Shown here: in pieces, positions 55,124 through 64,000 of the stretch | How the letters are laid out: the number at the start of each line of letters is the position of its first letter | How positions within the stretch are numbered: position 1 is the first letter of the stretch | Assembly (NCBI GenBank): GCA_023055425.1 | Contig: JALGPY010000009.1 | Span: forward strand, 53,940,616 to 54,004,615 | From: Linanthus parryae | Taxonomy: Eukaryota > Streptophyta > Magnoliopsida > Ericales > Polemoniaceae | DNA length: 64,000 nt | Direction of reading: 5' to 3' | Made by a program: the position numbers and the translations under genes | Notes under the pieces: model-generated | Told to the model about the DNA's origin: nothing | The model's input: the letters and a program-made list of their open reading frames with translations, nothing else | Databases searched by the model: none

Positions 55124-58100
55124 ATGAGTGTTTTAAGCTGGAACGTGCGGGGGCTTGGAAACCCCTGTAACGTTATATCACTTCACGACACTGTGAAGGA
55201 AAGCCGTCCCAATTTAGTTTTCCTCATGCAGACTAGATTGACCTCAGAAGAGATGGAAGTTGTTCGCAAACGGGTACAGTATGCAAAAGGGCTATACTTT
55301 GATTGTGTAGGCAGAGGAGGGGGTCTAGCCCTGCTCTGGGACGAATCTACGGAGGTACTTCTACTTTCAAGATCGGCCAGACATATGCATTGCATGGTGA
55401 AGACTGAAACAGATGATGATTCATGGTTCCTAACTGGGTTTTACGGAGACCCAGAAAAGGGAGAGAGCTTTGCTCTCTCGACTCAAACCACCTGGAGATG
55501 CTCCATGGTGTGTGTTGGGTGATTTCAACGAAGTTTTATCACAAGAGGAAAAAGATGGAGGAAGAAGAGTTTCCCACTCTCAAACCAGCCCGTTTCATGA
55601 CGTGTTGAGAGAATGTAACCTCAAAGACTTAGGATTTCAAGGAAATCCTTTTACGTGGAGTAATAATCAAGACGATTCAGCCAATATAAGGGAAAGATTG
55701 GATAGAGTTGTGGCCAACCCGAGCTGGAGATACCGTTTTGGTAACGCTCGAGTTGATCACTTGGTGGCAGCAACATCGGATCACAACCCAATCCAACTTC
55801 TTGTTGGCACCCCAATCACTAGGGGGTGTATGATTGGGGCAAAACGTTTCCATTTCGAGACGGCATGGTTCCGCAACAACTGCGATGAAATAGTTGTAGC
55901 GGATTGGCAAACGCGTGAAGCCCATGTCAAAGATAAGCTGGAGTCTTGTCCTACCAGCCTAAAAACCTGGGCAAAGTCAAATTTTGGCAATGTTAAGAGG
56001 CAGATTCAAGACCTGAAAAAGCAAATCGCGAATCTGGAGAGGAAAAAGCAGACTGCCCCTATAGCCTTCCACCGAAGAAAGGCAAAGAAAGAGCTGTCGG
56101 ATCTTTTGTTAAAAGAGGAGAAATTGTGGCAGCAACGATCTAGAATCCAGTGGCTTGACAGTGGGGATAAAAATACGGCCTTCTTCCATCGGAAAGCCTC
56201 AGCCCGGAGAGCAAGGAACACCATTCGGGGTCTAGAAGACAACAATGGCAACTGGAAAACGGATGATGAAGATCTGATCCAGATTTTGACTCACTATTTT
56301 GAAGGTATCTTTGATTCCTCCTTACCATCCTCAAATTCTATTAATTCCATGTTAGAGGAAGTAAATCAAAGAATTAGTCAAAGAGATTTTGACCTCCTTG
56401 AAGCACCCTATACCCTAAAGGAAGTCACTGATAGTTTAATGCAAATGGGGCCTTTAAAGGCCCCAGGGGTGGATGGTTTCCCAGCTATTTTTTTCCAAAA
56501 ATATTGGAATTTCTTAAGGGATGATGTGGGTGGGTGTGTGGTCCGAATTCTTAATGGTGAAGAAAGCGTTGCTGCTTTCAATCATACCCTTCTAGCCCTA
56601 ATTCCTAAGGTGAAAAAAGTAAGAAAACCTGCTGATTTGAGACCTATTAGCCTCTGTACTGTAATCTACAAAATGGTTACTAAGACAATGGCTAATAGGT
56701 TAAAACTGGTTTTGCCGTCGGTTATCTCCGAAAGCCAAAGCGCTCTCGTCCCGGGGCGTTTGATTACGGATAATTCTATCACCGCCTTTGAATTACTTCA
56801 TACGATGAGACATCGCATAAAAGGCAAAGATGGTTTTCTAGCTTTGAAGATGGACATCAGCAAAGCATATGACCGAGTCGAGTGGTCTTTTCTTATGGCA
56901 ATCTTAAAAAAGATGGGTTTCGGTACGAGGTGGATAAATCTTGTTTCTGATTGTATTTGTACCGCTAATTTCTCTTTGTCTTTTAAAGGGCAAGTTGTTG
57001 GTCAAATTTTGCCCAAGCGGGGGCTTCGTCAGGGGTGCCCACTCTCGCCTTATCTGTTTTATTTTGTGGTGAATTACTCTCACGTGCGCTCTCGAGTGCT
57101 ATGTCTACTGGTTCTATTACAGGCGTTGCTTCGTCGCGAGGGGGTCCTAAAGTCTCCCACCTCTTTTTTTGCGGACGACAGCTTAATTTTTACAAAGGCT
57201 ACAATCGAAGAAGTGCAGTACCTAACTACTCTATTACAGAACTATGAGGGCGCGACTGGGCAGAAAATCAACTTGGAGAAGTCTTCAGCGGTGTTTTCCT
57301 CAAATGTCCCTGAAGAGCTGCGTCAGCAATTAAGCTCGCTTTGTGGGGTTCGTCTCGAAAAGCTCCATGAGCGGTACCTGGGACTGCCTACAGAAATGGG
57401 GAGACGAAAGATGAGCAGTTTCCAACACATACCCGAAAGAATTCAAACAAAGTTGTCAAATTGGAAGGAGAAGTTTTTATCTCCGGCTGGAAAAGAAGTT
57501 CTCCTAAAATCAGTAATAGAAGCAATTCCAACCTATTCTATGAGTTGCTTCAAATTACCTGTTTCGTTATGCGACAACATTGAAGCCTCAATGGCGAGAT
57601 TTTGGTGGGGCTCTGATGATGAGCATAAGAAGATCCCTTGGATTTCCTAGAAGAGATTGAAACAGTCAAGAGAAGAAGGGGGATTAGGCTTTCACCATTT
57701 ACAGCTTTTTAACACGGCCCTTCTCGGCAAACAATTTTGGCGACTTTTGATGAAGCCGTCAACGTTAGTTGCCAGAGTGCTAAGGCACAAATATTACAGA
57801 GATACGGGCCTACTAAATGCTACTGCAAATAAAGATGGTTCTTACCTATGGAAGAGTATAATGGCGAGCAAAGGACAGGTACTCAGTGGCTATAGATGGC
57901 GGTTGGGAAATGGGCAGAACTTGGATGCCTTCACGGATCCGTGGCTTCTTCGGGAAGATTCCTTCAAACCCATAACTCTGAAACCGCGACTGCTTCAACA
58001 CCCAATCAAGGTAGCAGATCTGTTCACGGATGAGAGAAACTGGGATGAGAACAAATTAAAAACACTCTTCTGGGATGAAGATGTTACTGAAATCAAAAGA

Positions 58101-59264
58101 ATTTCAATTCCTCCCTATGACGTTCCAGATAGATTGATTTGGCACTACTCTGATTTAGGAAGATATACAGTCAAATCTGGTTATAACCTTCTCAATCAAC
58201 AAAATCAAAGAAAACAGGTTGTGCAAGTTGGAAGCAGCTCGAACCCAAGCCCAGATTGGTGGAAAGGGTTTTGGAAAGTTAAACTCCCAAAACGGATCCT
58301 TTTCACAACCTGGAGAGCTATCTTAGGTAGCTTACCGGTCCGAGGAAACCTCATGAAGAAGGGAATTTTAGTAGAAGATGTTTGTGCAGTCTGTAATAAA
58401 GCAAAAGAGGTTGAAACTCATCTTTTTTTTGTTCTGTCCAGTTGCCAAGAAGTGTTGGAGCTCGTTGCTAGGACCGAAATTTGCACCCTCCAAACCCATG
58501 CAATTCCGGATCTGGTGGTCAATCACCTTCCCCTTAGTCAAACCAGAAGAAAGAAGAAGGATTAGCACTCTGATTTGGTTTTTGTGGAAGAACAGAAATG
58601 CTATCATATTCAAAAATCAAAGGAATTTTCGGAAGAAATTATCAGTCAAACGGTCGGTTACCTTGCAGATCTGGAAGATCTAAAGCTGGAGATGAGGTAC
58701 ACAAGGCCGGATCAGACTCAATCTACACATGAATCACCCCCGATGGCTCCTCCGGCGAACTGGGTGGTGGTAAACACCGATGCCGCGTGGAATAAGCTCC
58801 GAAGAACAGCAGCCATCGGAGTTGTTATCAGGACCAGCTCCGGCGTCTTCATCGCCGGCAAAGCACGAAGTATCCCATTTCCTCTCTCGGTCAAGACAGC
58901 AGAAGCTGAGGCGTTGAGAGAAGGAATCAAGATGGCCGTCGATCTGGGTTTTGACAAGCTTCAAGTTGAATCGGACTCTCTCTCTACTGTTAGAGAGATG
59001 AACCGAATAATGGCTGGAATGAATGGAGAAGACATTACAGAAGTCGAGAGGCTTCTCGAGGAGAGTAATCAGCTCATGGGAAACGCAACGGACGCCATCG
59101 TGTGCCACGTTTCAAGGCAGTGGAATACGTGTGCACACGTATTTGCATCCCAGCCCTCAAAGTTTGATAGCAATTACAATATGATCTTTTACCAAGTACC
59201 GAGTTGGGCTTCACAATGTATGCAAGAAGATCTTTTGGGCCGGTTTAATGGTCCAGTCAATTAA
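55124..59264 (+). pseudogene. LINE ORF2: endonuclease, reverse transcriptase, RNase H
   Basis: Starts MSVLSWNVRGLGNP (endonuclease), 35 bp after ORF1. A shift near 55463 moves to the frame with VLGDFNEVLS, LDRVVANPSW and SDHNPIQLL. RT motifs follow: ALIPKVKKVRKPADLRPISL, LALKMDISKAYDRVEWSF, LRQGCPLSPYLF and FADDSLIF (catalytic YXDD-type box). Between PYLF and FADD the frame is out by one for about 105 nt and then restored. TAG at 57648 replaces a Trp. The zinc-finger part runs to a T8 slip near 58430 (CAVCNKAKEVETHLFF). RNase H (58740-59264) has VVNTDAAWN, AEAEALREGI, QVESDSLS and HVSRQWNTCAHVFA. It would nick target DNA and copy the LINE RNA there. Confidence 0.9.
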
Positions 59265-59523
59265 TAAAACTCATTTTCCCCTCAAAAAAAAAAGTCTCCA
59301 TAATCAATCAATAACGGGGGAAAGAAGAAAAATCAAACGAGTAATCTTCAAGAATTGATGATCTCCGCCTTCAATATTTGTCTCTCCTTCTCTCCTGCTC
59401 CAATATGCTCCAAATATGCGTGAATTCCCTCAATTGCACGGCCTCCTAGGTTAGAACAAGTCCCTCATGCTCAATCTTTCAAAAATTCGCAAAATAGCCC
59501 AAAAAAATCGCATTCAGCCCCTT

Positions 59524-59692
59524 TGTTCGCACGAACACTCGTGTGTTCGCACGAAAAACTTTTTGCTCTCTGTTCGTGCGAACATATTTTTTGTTCCCAC
59601 AATTTTGCAGTCCCTTTTTCATCCTTTTTGGCAAGCTGAAAAATTCTAAGTGTTTTTGTTCGCACGAACACAAAAGTGTTCGCACGAACACC
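59524..59692. repeat. GTTCGCACGAAC palindrome array in LTR B
   Basis: Same five sites as LTR A; site 2 has lost its final C (GTTCGCACGAAA) and the upstream half of the fourth is restored to GTTCGCACGAAC. Confidence 0.9.
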
Positions 59693-60185
59693 CCTGGAGA
59701 TGAACTCAGATTTTCATCCTCTTTGACGGACAATAAATTCCTCGTCCGATCTCCGTTTTATCTTTGTGGCCTAGCGTTGGAAAGCTCTTTGAGTCTACTT
59801 TCATTTTCCACTGGTCTCACTCCGAAATGTATTGTAGAACTCAAGATACTATCAAAACAGTGGAGATTGGTCACTTTTGCTCCTCCGACTTTGCTTCTCT
59901 TGCTTCCTCTAGAATTTTTTTTGTTTCCGAAGTTCGTTTCGTGCCTCCTAGCCATCTTTTAGCATCCGTTCCTGTCAAGAAAACATGAACAACCATACCA
60001 AGCGATTATGTTTGACAAATAACATCGAAATATGCATGGAAACGCCCGGATTAACAATAAAGTGCTAAAAACTCAACTTTCTACGTTTTCTCAACATTCA
60101 TAGAGTAAAACTCATATTTCACCCCGGAATCACGCAAAACGATATAAGAAAATGCAAGAAATATAACTCTAATAAAGAGTTATCA

Positions 60186-61639
60186 AATTCCCCCACACTA
60201 CCTTTTTGAGCGTCCCGAGCAAAATCTCATTCTCACACTACGTTTTAATCCACCGAATTTCATACAACTACACTAGCCATGTGACACACACAACACACAC
60301 ACCCAATGCAATCTACATGACTAGAAACAATGCAACTCGATTATCAAACAATGCAAAAATTGAAACAACACAAATATTTTTTCTTTTTCGTTAGAGACCG
60401 GGCAATCTCGCTATCACTAGCCAAAATCATCAAGCTCTCACAAGTCTCTTCCGAAATTTCACAACCAATAGCAAGAAATTGAAGTAAAATGATCATACGC
60501 ACAAGCTCACTAAGGGTCCCCAAACATCCACCATAAAAAATCCAAGACTCGGGCACGTCCTTTAGCTCAGAGGGTCTAGGCATCTTAAGTACTAAGATAG
60601 TCTTTTGTCGCCAAGTCATTTGAGGTTTTCAGACCCTCTTAGCCGTTATTGCATTTGAATGAAAATTGTCCCAGCGACGGGAGACACAAATCAGTGTAAT
60701 ACGGCTTGACTTTAATTTTCCCTAGTTTCTCTAATTGGATTGAATCCAAATTCTACACGTAAATGGAGGCACATTAGGTTGTTCACCGTATCTAATCCAA
60801 GAGAATATTTTTATTCATTTTTTTTCATTCTCTTCTAATTTTTTTTCAACCGTACATTTAGAGTAACTAGTGTGGGATTTTTCGTTAGCTCTTGAAATCG
60901 CCTTAAGGGATGGTGGTGTACACTCCCTAACTTCACTTAGGCTAGAGCAGCGTACCACATGGAACCGACTCTACACGAAGGTCCACCCCAGATTTGCTAG
61001 AGGCCACAAGTTTCCACTCGAAAACAGACTATTCAACCCCTTAGGACTAATTCCTCCTAGCAAAATAAAGGAACTGGAGGTATGCCCTTGTCTACTTTCC
61101 ACATACCCTGAATACTCGGGACATCCTTTCGTGAAACATGTGCGCAAGATACTAAGAATTAAGGTTTTTCTACTACGACGCTTCCTATTCTTAGAGACTC
61201 TTTCACTTAACTCTCTTCAGTTTCAAGCTTCATCAATTGCCCTTATTCTCAAAATTTTTAAATTTTTATGGATTTTCGCTTTTCTATTTCTTTCAATCTT
61301 TTTTTTTCATATTTTCCTAGACTCTATATGCTTTTGGCCAACTCGATTAACCACACGTTTTGGGTAGCGGACTCAATAATTAAACATGCAACAATGCAAA
61401 AATATTAAACTAGCACAGTACGACACTAAAACACCACTCTACACTAACCACATTAACACAGTACTACACCAACTACATGTAACAAGGCTATGCAAGACAA
61501 AACATGGCTGGTGAAATTATACGCAAACTCCCCCACACTTAAGCGTTTCGTTGTCCTCAACGAATTTAGAGATCAAGTACGAGGTGTCCTCGCTTAAATG
61601 TGCAGGCGGTGGATCTACACAATTATGGCTCAAAACGTA

Positions 61640-61701
<62 letters not shown>

Positions 61702-62022
61702 AGATGTACCTGGGTGCCCGGACCTACATGGGAACCGTTGCCGCGAAACTGCAACAAGAATGGGTCTTATGGACCGTTGACAGTTTTCGGAAAAGTCTCA
61801 CCTCGCGTCCGGATTCCGATGCGCCTACTCAACATTCTCTATCGCGCACATCAAGAAGGGAAATCCGGAGCGTCTTTTGTACCTGTGTCCCTTCACACTG
61901 ATTGAAAGTATTAAAGCAACTCTCTCTCACCCATCAAAATCATATGGAGAACTAAAAGAAAGAACATAAATAAATAGCATCCTACTCTACATTGGGTTGC
62001 CTCCCAAGCAGCGCTTGTAATT
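60186..62022 (-). mobile_element. Element B internal region, 3' part
   Basis: Begins with the polypurine tract AGTGTGGGGGAATT (minus reading of 60186-60199) and is collinear with 1-1751 of element A, including the TTGGGTTGCCTCCCA motif at 61992-62006. No coding frame of substance; frames with repeating Arg-Glu come from the GA microsatellite. Confidence 0.88.
61646..61699. repeat. GA microsatellite in element B
   Basis: About 27 GA units; about 16 at the same place in A. Confidence 0.95.
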
Positions 62023-62039
62023 TAAGGTCAACACCCCGA

Positions 62040-62487
62040 CCATGTTACCTTTGCCACCTCACGAGGGTAGTCTGGCACCTTGTACCGCTTCCAGCTTAGC
62101 TTTCCTGTGCTGAATTTGAAGCACTGCTTCTTGTGCTCGCACAGCAGATGGCTTGTTCTTTTCCCAATAATCAGGTGGATCCCCTTGCGAAAACTCTGGG
62201 ATTTGGCGCTTCATTGGAACACAAAATAGAACCCCTGGATGATACTCCCACGATTATTGGGGCGTGATACAGCTCCCCATTCTCTACGTCAATGAGAGTA
62301 CGACCTTCGCCAAGAACGTGCTACCCAGAATTATGGGCACATCACCTGCTGGCATGTCTGGTATGACAAAATCAGCCGGAATTATCAAGCTGCCGACCCT
62401 TACAAGGACATCCTGTGTCATCCCACAAGCTCTCTTGTAAGATTTGTCTGCAAATTGGAGAGTGATACACGTTCTTGGAGGCTCCCC
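62040..62487 (-). pseudogene. Athila-type aspartic protease relic, element B
   Basis: Minus frame from 62487: GEPPRTCITLQFADKSYKRA, then TQDVLVRVGSLIIPADFVI and PAGDVPIILGSTFLA, the C-terminal half of a retroviral-type protease (the ILG-x-x-FLA block is the usual flap/core end). The catalytic DTG half is missing at the 62488 junction. One base is out of place after STFLA; in the next frame it continues EGRTLIDVENGELYHAP, and another shift leads to GDPPDYWEKNKPSAVRAQEA. Element A lacks this region, so A and B are different deletion products of one family. Confidence 0.75.
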
Positions 62488-62662
62488 GTTTGTGGGTGAC
62501 GAACCTTCAAATTGGACACTTCTTACCGGTTACTTTGACTTTAAATTAATCGTCTACCTAAATAATCTCAAGACTGTCCCTGTGGGTTCGACAACCTGAG
62601 CTTAATACTCATTTTTATTACTTCGACCGTGCACTTGCGTATACACATAAGAAATCGTGTCA
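62488..62662 (+). repeat. 5'-truncated LTR fragment in opposite orientation (F)
   Basis: Matches the internal-side end of LTR A (reverse of 3371-3545), here on the plus strand, ending ATCGTGTCA. It is joined directly to B's protease relic, so the orientation changes at 62487/62488. Confidence 0.85.
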
Positions 62663-62668
62663 AGTTTT

Positions 62669-62686
62669 TGGCGTCGTTGCCGGGGA
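62669..62686 (+). other. Primer binding site, tRNA-Asp, fragment F
   Basis: TGGCGTCGTTGCCGGGGA, one mismatch, 6 bp after the LTR end. Confidence 0.85.
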
Positions 62687-62793
62687 CAGCGGTAGATTGT
62701 TTAGTTAGAAATTAGTTTAGAGTTTTATTTTATTTTTATTGTTGTTACTATCAATTACCTCACGTTGTGCTAGTGTTGTGATCTCAGATAACG

Positions 62794-62883
62794 ATGGTAG
62801 AGGGCGAAGAGCCGAGTAGCCCTACTCGAGAACAGATGGAAGCAATGTTAGCTGAGGCTAAAAAGGTACTGCGGGAGGCAATG
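62794..62883 (+). pseudogene. First 30 codons of Athila-like gag, fragment F
   Basis: ATG 62794 opens a peptide matching residues 1-30 of gag A, with D to A at residue 20 (EAMLAEAKKVLREAM). It is cut at codon 30 by a new LTR at 62884; the gag A sequence continues SRQQSKSYNKS at that point. Confidence 0.85.
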
Positions 62884-64000
62884 TGTTGGGTTTTGACGTA
62901 GGTAACGCAGCGGAATAACAAAAATTAATCCTACTCAAAGCCCACCAAGGATCACAGGAAGAGACATCATAACATGATTAAGGTCATAGAAGATGTGTAC
63001 CTTTTGATTTGTGAGATCACACGAAGAATGATGTCCTCGTCTCTACGGTTGATCCACGTCTAGAGGTGAGATCTAGATTCTTCCTTCTCCACAAGTGCTA
63101 GCTTGAATCCGGAGGAAGAGGGATGAAGATCAAAGCAACAAAGCAACAAAGGCACAAGGGAGGGGCGGCCTCCTCTTTGCCGTCGGGTAGGGGGCGGACG
63201 GGGGCTAGGGTTTCGGCCCTAGCTCTTTGTCTTGCTCTCTCTTTTGCTCTCTCCCACTCTTTATGTTATGTCTAATAACAACTCATGTGGGAAGGAAGCT
63301 AGAGCCTCTTATATATATACTCCAACAACTCCTTGTTGTTTCCATATTAGAGTTTTCTTGTTCTAGTAGGACTAGAACTATTCCCTTCCTTGCAAATTAG
63401 TCCTACTAAGTTTGCAAGGTGTTGCACAATGATCCTTCTATTAATTAATCTTTATTAATTAATCCCAAATCTAGCTCTACTCTATTTGACGTGTGACCCC
63501 ATAGGTTTCTATATAGTTGGTAGTAACTATTACTAACATGGAGCGGTGTCTAGCAACACATCCATGCCACCCAACCAATAGAAATAGTCAGTGATCCCGA
63601 CAAACCTTTGTGCCCAATATGTCATATTGCATTATCCCTTTGTCTCCATATCCGGATTGGACACGAGAAATAAATAGTCACACTCGTATATCCAATCCAT
63701 AGTTCCTCGATCCCGGGAATATGCTTATACTTGCAGATAACATTAATATCTCTATACTAATTTATCTGAGTCTGGCCAGACATTCAATAAGCCTCATCCC
63801 TCGAGTGGCCGTGGATTTTTACCCCCATTATGTGAGAGGGACAAATCCTATCTACATCACTACGATCTCCAAGCTTGCTTCCTATCACGCCCGATAGCCA
63901 CCTTTATGATTACCCAGTTACGGTGTAACGTTTGATAACATCAAAGCGCAATATTTCACTACTAGAGTATCTAGTGACTTCAAGTCCAAGGATTGCAATA
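62884..64000 (-). mobile_element. Large LTR, probably copia type, running off the window
   Basis: Plus reading starts TGTTGGGTTTTGACG directly after CAATG of gag F, so the minus-strand end is ...CGTCAAAACCCAACA, a common copia LTR end. A minus-strand TATA run TATATATATAAGAGG (63307-63321) followed by a purine-rich leader and CTAGGGCCGAAACCCTAG supports minus orientation. No coding frame. The other end and its target duplication lie outside the window, so it could also be a solo LTR or a different LTR family. Confidence 0.6.

Larger units (their letters stand above)
53611..59293 (+). mobile_element. Full-length L1-type LINE, inactive
   Basis: Inserted in LTR B. Order: 27-bp extra copy of adjacent LTR sequence (53609-53635), 5' leader (53636-53735), ORF1, ORF2 (endonuclease, RT, zinc finger, RNase H), AATAAAA at 59263, A10 at 59284-59293. 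No target duplication; instead about 8-10 bp of the LTR (present in LTR A as CAATACATA) is missing. Two nonsense codons and at least four frameshifts make it dead. Confidence 0.9.
52773..60185 (-). repeat. 3' LTR of element B, split by an L1 LINE
   Basis: Low end TGACACGATTTC (52773) preceded by GATTG (52768-52772); high end ...AGAGTTATCA (60185) next to B's polypurine tract. Without the LINE it is about 1.73 kb and collinear with LTR A. It contains the GTTCGCACGAAC array at about 59524-59692. Confidence 0.9.

Noticed and set aside
61598..61905. Arg-Glu repeat ORFs
   Set aside because: Generated by the GA microsatellite; the equivalent region of element A gives different frames.

Overview
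The window reads as repeat-dense DNA from a flowering plant, most likely a eudicot. The signs are Athila-type Ty3/gypsy LTR retrotransposons primed by tRNA-Asp, a Tekay-like chromovirus, L1-type LINEs with DUF4283/zinc-knuckle ORF1 proteins, hAT-, Mutator- and mariner-like DNA elements, and pieces of a chloroplast-type site-2 protease gene. Only one host-like spliced gene is visible (minus strand, 20.1-24.5 kb) and its coding frame looks damaged. Nothing bacterial, viral or CRISPR-like was found.

Layout. 1-15.65 kb: element A, a minus-strand Athila-like retrotransposon with gag but no pol. Its 5' LTR is split by element D, a plus-strand tandem LTR-internal-LTR-internal-LTR array bounded by a perfect GATAC target duplication. 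15.65-19.9 kb: chromovirus and copia-like LTR relics, a 39-bp tandem repeat, and a 1.1-kb terminal-inverted-repeat element. 19.9-24.5 kb: spliced gene X on the minus strand, with a 3.4-kb intron holding a dead LINE. 24.6-40.5 kb: an old interrupted inverted duplication with arms of about 5 kb. Its arms contain the same LINE carrying the same hAT insertion. One arm was later enlarged by a mariner-type foldback element and by a 3.4-kb LTR element, which itself carries a LINE and a Mutator-like element.

41.2-48.6 kb: a degenerate direct copy of gene X, then two copies of one degraded site-2 protease (ARASP-like) pseudogene flanking another Athila-like element (C). 48.6-52.8 kb: a Tekay-like long LTR plus the pol chromodomain tail, minus strand. 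52.8-62.5 kb: element B, a sister of A, whose 3' LTR is split by a full-length but dead L1 LINE (5.66 kb), and which keeps a frameshifted protease relic. 62.5-64 kb: an inverted LTR/gag fragment cut by what looks like a copia LTR that runs off the window.

The layers give a partial insertion order: hAT into LINE, then inverted duplication, then mariner foldback and LTR element into one arm, then Mutator-like element into that LTR; D into A; LINE into B. The least ordinary feature is that several unrelated or distantly related LTRs (A/B, D, C and the relic at 17 kb) each carry an array of short palindromes, similar in size and design but entirely different in sequence. Element D is also notable: a seemingly young non-autonomous element whose single conserved ORF resembles no retroelement protein I recognise.
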